A DNA stretch of 64,000 nucleotides, taken from Glandiceps talaboti (lineage: Eukaryota > Hemichordata > Enteropneusta > Spengelidae). Shown one piece after another: positions 31,064-41,552 of this stretch. The DNA lies in contig NC_135557.1 of NCBI RefSeq assembly GCF_964340395.1, positions 1,913,687-1,977,686 of the forward strand. Reading direction: 5' to 3'. Within the stretch, counting starts at the first letter, position 1, and each line of letters begins with the position of its first letter. Made by a program: the position numbers and the translations under genes. The notes below the pieces were generated by a model. That model ran no database searches and was not told the origin of the DNA. It saw only the letters and a list, made by a program, of their open reading frames with translations.

Positions 31064-31528
31064 TTACGTATGAGGTTCATTCACAGTAATATCAATTTCA
31101 TACGACTTAACGTATCCTTTAAAAGCTCTATCAAGTTCACGGTATTTACTTGCAGTGGGTGGTATTAAAACGCCACCAACGTGACGATAGCCTTTATTAA
31201 TAAAAGTTTGATACGTATCATTTCCTATTTTAATCATGCGTTTAGTAATAGGATTAATAATATATTGTTCTATTAATGGTCGATGGAGACCACTAGGTAT
31301 TGACCAATCTAAGATATTCTCAGGCAATGGTTGTAGATTACCATTCAGTATAAGTTTATTATATACACGTCCACCAACCGTTATCATTCGCTTAGTGAGT
31401 GGGTTCATAATCTTCGTCATATAAACCCTAGGTGAATTTTGTAAACTGCCATTCTGTAAAAGCTTATTGTATGCACGTCCGCCAACTGTTATCATTCGCT
31501 TAGTGCGTGGGTTCAAAATCTTTGTCAT
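31064..31528 (-). CDS. NPxTKRMI triple-repeat protein, in frame with polymerase
   Basis: Start chosen at ATG 31528 (MTKILNPRTKRMITVGG); the frame upstream has no ATG. Three copies of a motif of about 24 residues, NPxTKRMI-x(5)-Y-x(3)-I/L-x-x-G, lie at residues 4-27, 40-63 and 90-113. This pattern resembles the short NP-T-R-I adaptor-like motifs (2-cysteine adaptor type) of large DNA viruses, but the cysteines are absent. A promoter-like tatatataat sits just above the ATG. The stop TAA is followed by 38 open codons in the same frame that lead into the polymerase, so this may be the polymerase's own N-terminal region cut off by one nonsense change. If separate, the function is unknown. Confidence 0.6.
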   Translation of the reverse strand: MTKILNPRTKRMITVGGRAYNKLLQNGSLQNSPRVYMTKIMNPLTKRMITVGGRVYNKLILNGNLQPLPENILDWSIPSGLHRPLIEQYIINPITKRMIKIGNDTYQTFINKGYRHVGGVLIPPTASKYRELDRAFKGYVKSYEIDITVNEPHT

Positions 31529-31701
31529 ATTGTATATATAATCAAAAGATTTTTTAATATTCAAATATAAATTGGGGTTTTTTTTAACTGTAAAAACTGT
31601 AAAAACTTACAACTTTTATTTTTATGTATATATAACGAAGGATAACCCTGTGGACTACTTAATTTTTTTTACCACATTCACAAAAATAATCAGCAGCTCT
31701 C

Positions 31702-32013
31702 TTAGGTTATTTTAACGCAAGGTGTATTTCTGTTAAAATGCATCTTTAAATGACCTTTGTATTTATATGCAAATTTACATCTATTACATACAAATTCAGG
31801 AAAAATACGTCCGCATGTTAGACATGCATCAGGATGTTCATATTTTTTAGTCTTACATGAATGTTTTACATTTAAATGTTTGAAAAAATTTTGTTTTTGT
31901 TTAAAACATTGGTTACATTTGTCACATTTGAATTCTGGTGCTGACCTACCACAAGTGGGGCAGTTCTCTCGCATAAAACAAATTCTAAATCCAGAACAAT
32001 ACTTATTTGCCAT
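31702..32013 (-). CDS. Duplicated zinc-finger protein, 103 aa
   Basis: Two matching halves. The first has C18-x2-C21-G, then a C2H2 finger C30-x2-C33-x12-H46-x4-H51. The second has C64-x2-C67-G, then C76-x2-C79-x8-H88-x3-H92. Each half reads CxxCGR-x-(A/F)PEF-(K/V)C before its finger, so the gene arose by internal duplication of a unit of about 46 residues. Extra cysteines lie at 6 and 12. It is likely a DNA- or RNA-binding protein of the element. A tatgtatatatacatataat block lies 20-40 bases above the ATG. It is the rightmost element gene found. Confidence 0.75.
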   Translation of the reverse strand: MANKYCSGFRICFMRENCPTCGRSAPEFKCDKCNQCFKQKQNFFKHLNVKHSCKTKKYEHPDACLTCGRIFPEFVCNRCKFAYKYKGHLKMHFNRNTPCVKIT

Positions 32014-32050
32014 TTTCGAATTTAATAGTCAAGTATGTATATACATATAA

Positions 32051-35000
32051 TACTATAATTATATTATCTGTTTAATTGAACTTCCTGACCTTTATAGTGA
32101 GGTCACTAAGCGATTAATTTACTTATAACAACTACAACAAATTTAGTCATTTTTTAATCAATTTTTATGGGTAAGATTTATTTTGCCTTTTAATGGATTA
32201 TATAAATATAAAAAAATATAAATATTAATTTATTAATATAGGAAAGAGACTTTATTTGGCTATATAATAGATTAAAAAGGAAAGTGTGCCAGCTTTCTCC
32301 TTTTGTATACTACTTATGTGAACTGTACGATTGCTTTATATCTGTATAAATGTACTTATGGACATCCTGTAGACGATAAACTTGTAGACTGTTGTATAAT
32401 TTTGCATTTTAATCACAATATTATAAATTCTGGCTTATTTATTTGCATATCATATTGCATATTATGTATGATGTCAAAATGAGATAGACTTAGTCATCAA
32501 GTTGGCATGTGACTACTTATTCCCAGCAATAAAGGTTATTTGTGTATGAGAATTACCAAAAGATGTAGAAGGGTACATTCCATGTTGTTTATGTTGAGGA
32601 TTTGAATGTCAGATTTTATTTGAGTAATAAAAAACTTGGAATGATAGCTAAAAATGCAATAAAATTTGATTTAAGATACTATTTTCTGGTGGGTTGGTGG
32701 TTGGGGTTGGGTGGTACATTAGAATGTGTCTCTGCTGTTACTTTCAACCTTTATTCATGACGGACCAAGAGGAAGTTCGTTGCGTAATCGAATGTAAGAG
32801 TGCCTTCACGCTGAATAACTAAACTAAATATGTATATATTCATATTGTTCCTTTGAAATATTAGAAAAGATATTCTTCAGATACTGAATTTATCATCTTT
32901 ATTTTATGCTACATTGTCCTTTATCCTGTTTTATTTTAGAATTTCGATGAAATAACGTAATCAAATGTAACAGCGGAGAACACATCTATTCATGTTGTTC
33001 CCTTGAATTGACATGTAACTCCAACCAAATAGCTATACTAGTAGAAACGTAGACAATGCATACGACATAATGGCGTGAGTAAGAGACTAGACAATAGTTT
33101 TGAATAAAAACAATTGGGTCTATTCACTCGAATACATACTAGTAACTTTGTATAGTAACGATTCAATTGATGCTATGCTATGCTATTGATCAAAAATATG
33201 TTTATATCAGATGTAAACTGAATGCCTTCAATAAAGGCAAAACTTTAGATTGCTGTTCCTTCACGCCTTGTCGAAAGAAAAATTCTGCGCTACCAGACAT
33301 GATATTGCATATCCATTAGTTACTACATCAATAAATAAAACGTAGCTTTGGAACTTATTGTTCATATCCTCTTCTGTAAAAGTTGAGTTTGGTGTATTTT
33401 TAACCCGCTGTAACTTTCAATAGAGTCCACCATTTTAGTTTCACTATCCGAAAAGTCATATTTGACCATGTCTTTCCATTGGGGTAAATCTTTAGCAGAG
33501 GGTGTGTAAATGTGGTGAGTGTGAGACGAAGTGACACCTTTGACTTATAGTCCAGTCAATCTAGCGGAAAAAATGGCCGAACCCAAACATAATTGCAACA
33601 GAAATAATTTTTAGTGCATCTTGCTCAGAATTTTATGCTGAATAACATACCAACAGTCTAGAAAAATCTAAGTGGTGGAACATGGTCAAAAATGACGTTT
33701 CTTAATTAGCATAATTAGTGAAAAAATAATATTCATGAGATATCATTTGTTCAAAAAACCTATGCAAGTAATATGTCTATGGGTAGGTCTGAAGGTGAGT
33801 AATTACTTTGGAGTCACTGTACGATCGTGCAACCATTCCCATAGAATTAATATGTGTATTTTTAATTACTTTAATTAAGGACACTGATTACTTGTAACGT
33901 ACAATAACTATACATTTTTTGAACGCCCCTGTTAGTTGTATGTCTCTCATTAGGTATTGGAGTATTTGAATCCCTTACTCTCATCATTAAATACCTCCTC
34001 CCTTGTTAGATATACATGCATGCTAAACAAGTGTTAATTAGTGTAATTAACATGTAAAACAATACATTAGTAAGCATACGTGATACTTTTTGTTCAATAG
34101 TTATTGACACTTGATTTTGAGTGAACATAACTTTTCAATCATCAAACCACTCCAAGGTAAGCTAAAGAATAGTTAAAGTTTCCTAATTAATTAATTAATG
34201 TAATTATCGTCAAGATGTTGAGAAGTTTTTTCGATTTAAAGTATGCAAGTAATATGTCTTTCGATAGGTCTTGACCTTAAAAATGAGATGAACATCATTA
34301 TCAAATTGTCAAACCTGAGCGGGAGTACCATTCATGGGTTGTTGGTTTTATAAATACATGTATTCAACCTATTAGACATTGTGTAAGGAGAAGATTCTGT
34401 TTTCATTATGTGATTTTATATCACCGTGTGTGTCCAGATGATCGTTCAAAAATGATGTAGCTACACCATAATTATACAACGCTGGCAGTATCTGAGATGC
34501 TGTACTCCTAGACCTTTTTGTCTTCTTCCTAATAGTTTTGATATCTCTCAGAGAAAGAAATGCCCCTTGATTCTATCAATATTCCGTCACTGTTTGTTTA
34601 CATAGGATCGTCTGCATATCTATAAATATGTCTTCTTTGGGTGGGTTTACCAGTGCTGCCCTTTGTCTTTCAATTAAGGCAGCACTGATTGACTTGTTTC
34701 TAGATCCTGTTTTACCACATTAGTTCACCCCCGGTGACCTCTCCCCTGGGGGCTGTGAACAGTCAAAAGTGTCACTTTGTCTCGTACTACCCCTTGACAG
34801 AGATGGTAGTTAGGTGGGTCACAGGTATGGTAAAGGTTGGGTAAAGGTGGGTAAATTTGACTTTTCGTATAGTAAACTTCAACTGAATCTCTTCTTTCGT
34901 GCCAGTAAAATCAATTTAATACTAGACAATAATTTTGAAGAAAAAAATAATCAGGTCTACCACTCAAGTAGTTGTTTTGTCAACTATTTTTGTCCTTGTT

Positions 35001-35408
35001 ACCACGTCTACTCAAATAAAACCTACCTAAGAGTACCCATTCATTCTCATTCAGGCTACCAGCCTACCATCCACAGACACCACCACCCGATCTAGGTTAG
35101 TGTAATCTGTTCACCTTAAGCTTATGAGATTCGCCAGGTTTTATTACAAAAGGGCGATGGATATATTCACTTGTTTCAAAGATGGTAGACTGTAATTTGC
35201 TAGTTAAATTTCAGTAATTGTACGTGTATTAATGGCTTACAGCTCGATGTAGTTTTAGTGGAGATTCGACTAACCCTGGGCTTCGCATCACCGTTTCATA
35301 GCTGACCCCCACCGGCTACTTGTTCCGAATATATGCATGAACCGTTTATTGTTTCGATACTGAGAGGTATGACATGTAAATATATACATGTACTAGTATA
35401 CAATTATA
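32051..35408. other. Non-coding DNA right of the element genes
   Basis: 3.3 kb with no ORF that looks like protein. The GC content rises above that of the element. Visible structures: a diverged internal duplication (tatgcaagtaatatgtct at 33765 and 34243, both followed by a taggtct motif); a second diverged pair (actagacaatagttttgaa near 33090 and actagacaataattttgaa near 34921); a perfect 10-bp hairpin CAGTGCTGCC/GGCAGCACTG (34651-34687); and a C/G-rich hairpin near 34726-34762. Whether this is the right part of the Polinton, another insertion or older host DNA cannot be decided here. Confidence 0.6.
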
Positions 35409-38400
35409 TAACATGTAAATACTTTATGAGATCTGTCACACATTGTTGAAACACTCTAACATGTAAATACTTTATGAGATCTGTCACACATTGTTTAGAC
35501 ACTCCAACATGTAAATACTTTATGAGATCTGTCACACATTGTTTAGACACTCCAACATGTAAATACTTTATGAGATCTGTCACACATTGTTTAGACACTC
35601 CAACATGTAAATACTTTATGAGATCTGTCACACATTGTTTAGACACTCCAACATGTAAATACTTTATGAGATCTGTCACACATTGTTTAGACACTCCAAC
35701 ATGTAAATACTTTATGAGATCTGTCACACATTGTTTAGACACTCCAACATGTAAATACTTTATGAGATCTGTCACACATTGTTTAGACACTCCAACATGT
35801 AAATACTTTATGAGATCTGTCACACATTGTTTAGACACTCCAACATGTAAATACTTTATGAGATCTGTCACACATTGTTTAGACACTCCAACATGTAAAT
35901 ACTTTATGAGATCTGTCACACATTGTTGAAACACTCTAACATGTAAATACTTTGTGAGATCTGTCACACATTGTTTAGACACTCCAACATGTAAATACTT
36001 TATGAGATCTGTCACACATTGTTTAGACACTCCAACATGTAAATACTTTATGAGATCTGTCACACATTGTTTAGACACTCCAACATGTAAATACTTTGTG
36101 AGATCTGTCACACATTGTTTAGACACTCCAACATGTAAATACTTTATGAGATCTGTCACACATTGTTGGGACACTCCAACATGTAAATACTTTGTGAGAT
36201 CTGTCACACATTGTTGAAACACTCTAACATGTAAATACTTTGTGAGATCTGTCACACATTGTTGAGACACTCCAACATGTAAATACTTTATGAGATCTGT
36301 CACACATTGTTTAGACACTCCAACATGTAAATACTTTATGAGATCTGTCACACATTGTTGTTACACTCCAACATGTAAATACTTTATGAGATCTGTCACA
36401 CATTGTTTAGACACTCCAACATGTAAATACTTTATGAGATCTGTCACACATTGTTTAGACACTCCAACATGTAAATACTTTATGAGATCTGTCACACATT
36501 GTTGAAACACTCTAACATGTAAATACTTTATGAGATCTGTCACACATTGTTTAGACACTCCAACATGTAAATACTTTGTGAGATCTGTCACACATTGTTG
36601 AAACACTCTAACATGTAAATACTTTGTGAGATCTGTCACACATTGTTGAGACACTCCAACATGTAAATACTTTATGAGATCTGTCACACATTGTTTAGAC
36701 ACTCCAACATGTAAATACTTTATGAGATCTGTCACACATTGTTGGGACACTCCAACATGTAAATACTTTATGAGATCTGTCACACATTGTTGAGATACTC
36801 CAACATGTAAATACTTTATGAGATCTGTCACACATTGTTGAGACACTCCAACATGTAAATACTTTATGAGATCTGTCACACATTGTTTAGACACTCCAAC
36901 ATGTAAATACTTTATGAGATCTGTCACACATTGTTGAAACACTCTAACATGTAAATACTTTATGAGATCTGTCACACATTGTTGAGACACTCTAACATGT
37001 AAATACTTTATGAGATCTGTCATACATTGTTGAAACACTCTAACATGTAAATACTTTATGAGATCTGTCACACATTGTTTAGACACTCCAACATGTAAAT
37101 ACTTTGTGAGATCTGTCACACATTGTTGAAACACTCTAACATGTAAATACTTTATGAGATCTGTCACACATTGTTGAGACACTCCAACATGTAAATACTT
37201 TATGAGATCTGTCACACATTGTTGAGACACTCCAACATGTAAATACTTTATGAGATCTGTCACACATTGTTGAAACACTCTAACATGTAAATACTTTATG
37301 AGATCTGTCACACATTGTTTAGACACTCCAACATGTAAATACTTTATGAGATCTGTCACACATTGTTTAGACACTCCAACATGTAAATACTTTATGAGAT
37401 CTGTCACACATTGTTTAGACACTCCAACATGTAAATACTTTATGAGATCTGTCACACATTGTTTAGACACTCCAACATGTAAATACTTTGTGAGATCTGT
37501 CACACATTGTTTAGACACTCCAACATGTAAATACTTTATGAGATCTGTCACACATTGTTTAGACACTCCAACATGTAAATACTTTATGAGATCTGTCACA
37601 CATTGTTGAGACACTCTAACATGTAAATACTTTATGAGATCTGTCACACATTGTTGAGACACTCTAACATGTAAATACTTTATGAGATCTGTCACACATT
37701 GTTTAGACACTCCAACTTGTAAATACTTTATGAGATCTGTCACACATTGTTTAGACACTCCAACATGTAAATACTTTGTGAGATCTGTCACACATTGTTT
37801 AGACACTCCAACATGTAAATACTTTATGAGATCTGTCACACATTGTTTAGACACTCTAACATGTAAATACTTTATGAGATCTGTCACACATTGTTTAGAC
37901 ACTCCAACATGTAAATACTTTGTGAGATCTGTCATACATTGTTTAGACACTCCAACATGTAAATACTTTATGAGATCTGTCATACATTGTTTAGACACTC
38001 CAACATGTAAATACTTTATGAGATCTGTCACACATTGTTGAGACACTCTAACATGTAAATACTTTATGAGATCTGTCACACATTGTTGAGACAGTCCAAC
38101 ATGTAAATACTTTATGAGATCTGTCACACATTGTTTAGACACTCCAACATGTAAATACTTTATGAGATCTGTCACACATTGTTTAGACACTCCTACATGT
38201 AAATACTTTATGAGATCTGTCACACATTGTTTAGACACTCCAACATGTAAATACTTTATGAGATCTGTCACACATTGTTTAGACACTCCAACATGTAAAT
38301 ACTTTATGAGATCTGTCACACATTGTTTAGACACTCCAACATGTAAATACTTTATGAGATCTGTCACACATTGTTTAGACACTCCAACATGTAAATACTT

Positions 38401-38710
38401 TATGAGATCTGTCACACATTGTTTAGACACTCCAACATGTAAATACTTTATGAGATCTGTCACACATTGTTTAGACACTCCAACATATAAATACTTTGTG
38501 AGATCTGTCACACATTGTTTAGACACTCCAACATGTAAATACTTTGTGAGATCTGTCACACATTGTTTAGACACTCCAACATGTAAATACTTTGTGAGAT
38601 CTGTCACACATTGTTTAGACACTCCAACATGTAAATACTTTATGAGATCTGTCACACATTGTTTAGACACTCCAACATGTAAATACTTTATGAGATCTGT
38701 CACACATTGT
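35409..38710. repeat. 48-bp satellite, copy 2, about 69 units
   Basis: Same unit as 10750-12434 (acatgtaaatactttatgag onward) in the same orientation, twice as long. The variant gttgaaacactctaac, rare in copy 1, is frequent here and recurs in blocks. Minus-strand frames remain open over most of the array, again reading QCVTDLIKYLHVGVSK; one substitution (gttgttaca, near 36360) ends them. Confidence 0.95.
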
Positions 38711-38821
38711 TGTTCAACGGCTAGTTCGATCACCAGCATCAACAATGTTAATCATGGCCGTCACTACCAGCAGTTCATTAGGTAAAGAGTTAGATATCAA
38801 ATATTTTCATGTAAACTTGTT
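38711..38821. repeat. Duplicated spacer B, copy 2
   Basis: Nearly identical to 12435-12546 and in the same position between the 48-bp and 25-bp arrays. It shows that the composite block was duplicated as a unit before the arrays changed length independently. Confidence 0.9.
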
Positions 38822-41432
38822 CAGGTACTAGGTACATGGGCGTGGTCAGGTACTAGGTACAGGGGTGTGGTTAGGTACTAGGTACAGGGGTGCGGTCAGG
38901 TACTGGCTACAGGGGTGTGGTCAGGTACTAGGTACAGGGGTGTGGTCCGGTACTAGGTACAGGGGAGTGATCAGGTACTAGGTACAGGGGTGTGGTCAGG
39001 TACTGGCTACAGGGGTGTGGTCAGGTACTAGGTACAGGGGTGTGGTCCGGTACTAGGTACAGGGGAGTGATCAGGTACTAGGTACAGGGGTGTGGTCAGG
39101 TACTGGCTACAGGGGTGTGGTCAGGTACTAGGTACAGGGGTGTGGTCAGGTACTGGCTACAGGGGTGTGGTCAGGTACTAGGTAAAGGGATGTGGTCAGG
39201 TACTAGGTACAGGGGTGTGGTCAGGTACTAGGTACATGGGCGTGGTCAGGTACTGTCTACAGGGGTGTGTCAAGTATTAAGTAAAGGGGTGTGGTCAGGT
39301 ACTAGGTACATGGGCGTGGTCAGGTACTAGGTACAGGTGTGTAGTCAGGTATTAGGTACAGGGGTGTGGTCAGGTACTAGGTACATGGGCGTGGTCAGGT
39401 ACTAGGTACAGGGGTGTGGTCAGGTACTGTCTACAGGGGTGTGTCAAGTATTAAGTAAAGGGGTGTGGTCAGGTACTAGGTACAGGGGTGTGGTCAGGTA
39501 CTCGGTACAGGGGTGTGGTCAGGTACTAGCTACAGGGGTGTGGTCAGGTACTAGCTACAGGGGCGTAGTCAGGTACTAGGTAGAGGGGCGTAGTCAGGTA
39601 CTAGGTACAGGGGTGTGGTCAGGAAATAGGTACAGGGGTGCTTTCAGGTACTAGGTACAGGGGTGTGGTCAGGTACTAGGTACAGGGGCGTGGTCAGGTA
39701 CTAGGTACAGGGGTGTGGTCAGGTACTAGGTATAGGGGCGTGGTCAAGTACTAGGTATAGGGGTGTGGTCAGGTACTAGGTACAGGGGTGTGGTCAGGTA
39801 CTAGCTACAGGGGTGTGGTCAGGTACTAGCTACAGGGGCGTGGTCAGGTACTAGGTATAGGGGTGTGGTCAGGTACTAGGTACAGGGGCGTGGTCAGGTA
39901 CTAGGTACAGGGGTGTGGTCAGGTACTAGGTATAGGGGCGTGGTCAGGTACTAGGTATAGGGGTGTGGTCAGGTACTAGGTACAGGGGTGTGGTCAGGTA
40001 CTAGCTACAGGGGTGTGGTCAGGTACTAGCTACAGGGGCATAGTCAGGTACTAGGTAGAGGGGCGTAGTCAGGTACTAGGTACAGTGGAGTGGTCAGGTA
40101 CTAGGTACAGGGGCGCGGTCAGGAAATAGGTACAGGGGTGCTTTCAGGTACTAGGTACAGGGGCGTGGTCAGGTACTAGGTACAGGGGCGTGGTCAGGTA
40201 CTAGGTACAGGGGCGTGGTCAGGTACTAGGTATAGGGGTGTGGTCAGGTACTAATTACAGGGGCGTGGTCAGGTACTAGGTACAGGGGCGTGGTCAGGTA
40301 CTAGGTACAGGGGTGTGGTCAGGTACTAGGTACAGGGGTGTGGTCAGGTACTAGGTACAGGGGCGTGGTCAGGTACTAGGTACAGGGGTGTGGTCAGGTA
40401 CTAGGTACAGGGGTGTGGTCAGGTACTAGGTACAGGGGCGTGGTCAGGTACTAGGTATAGGGGTGTGGTCAGGTACTAGGTACAGGGGTGTGGTCAGGTA
40501 CTAGGTACATGGGCGTAGTCAGGTACTAGGTGCAGGGGTGTGGTCAGGTACTAGGTACAGGGGTGTGGTCAGGTACTAGGTACAGGGGCGTGGTCAGCTA
40601 CTAGGTATAGGGGCGTGGTCAGGTACTAGGTACAGGAGCGTGGTCAGGTACTAGGTACAGGGGCGTGGTCAAGTACTAGGTACAGGGGCGTGGTCAGGTA
40701 CTAGGTATAGGGGTGTGGTCAGGTACTAGGTACAGGGGCGTGGTCAGGTACTAGGTACAGGGGCGTGGTCAGGTACTAGGTATAGGGGTGTGGTCAGGTA
40801 CTAGGTACAGGGGCGTGGTCAGGTACTAGGTACAGGGGTGTGGTCAGATACTAGGTACAGGGGCGTGGTCAGGTACTAGGTATAGGGTATTGGTCGGGTA
40901 CTAGGTACAGAGGTGTCGTCAGGTAATAGGTATTGGGGTGTGGTCAGGTACTATGTAAAGGGATGTGGTCAGGTACTAGGTACAGTGGAGTGGTCTGGTA
41001 CTAGGTACAGGGGTGTGGTCAGGTACTAGGTACATGGGCGTAGTCAGGTACGAGCTACAGGGTTGTGGTCAGGTACTAGGTAAAGGGATGTGCTCAGGTA
41101 CTAGGTACAGTGGAGTGGTCTGGTACTAGCTACAGGGGTGTGGTCAGGTACTAGGTACATGGGCGTAGTCAGGTACGAGCTACAGGGTTGTGGTCAGGTA
41201 CTAGGTAAAGGGATGTGGTCAGGTACTAGGTACAGGGGTGTGGTCAGATACTAGGTACAGGGGCGTGGTCAGGTACTAGCTACAGGGGCGTAGTCAGGTA
41301 CGAGCTACAGGGTTGTGGTCAGGTACTAGGTAAAGGGATGTGGTCAGGTACTAGGTACAGGGGTGTGGTCAGGTACTAGGTACATAGACATGGTCAGGTG
41401 CTTGGTACAGGGGCGTAGTCAGGTACTAGGTA
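38822..41432. repeat. 25-bp satellite, copy 2, about 104 units
   Basis: Same 25-bp unit as 12547-13436. It shows higher-order blocks: tactggctac variants recur at about 100-125 bp spacing near 38900-39170, and an approximately 200-bp pattern with gggcgtggt/gggtgtggt alternation repeats between 39640 and 40030. Off-length units (for example caagtattaagtaaag) occur twice in the same block, supporting block duplication. Confidence 0.95.
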
Positions 41433-41552
41433 GCCCAATCCCGAAGCATATGTGATCAACCGACAATTGAGGACACTCTCGCCATTTCATAATAACAAAT
41501 CCTTAAAGCTTGAAATACCTCTCTACTTTGCCCCGGATGATGTCAAATTGAG
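41433..41552. other. Spacer between 25-bp and 51-bp arrays
   Basis: About 120 bp of unique DNA (agcccaatcccgaagcatat onward). No feature seen. Confidence 0.6.

Larger units (their letters stand above)
15412..32050. mobile_element. Maverick/Polinton (adintovirus-like) element
   Basis: A compact AT-rich block of about 18 genes. It includes a protein-primed family B DNA polymerase, a DDE integrase with chromodomain, a packaging ATPase and probable capsid proteins. This combination defines Maverick/Polinton elements and related adintoviruses. All genes but one are on the minus strand, with gaps of roughly 30-150 bp that usually hold a TATATA-like motif. The left edge is placed where a 60-bp satellite unit is cut at 15411. 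The right edge is uncertain: coding ends at 32013, but the interrupted satellite block resumes only at about 35409. No terminal inverted repeat or target duplication could be matched by eye. No adenain-like protease was found. Several genes are interrupted, so the copy may be inactive. Confidence 0.88.

Noticed and set aside
15412-35408. Terminal inverted repeats of the Polinton
   Set aside because: Comparing the complement of 15412-15480 with the right side gave only chance AT-rich similarity near 32200; no end pair or target duplication could be defended.
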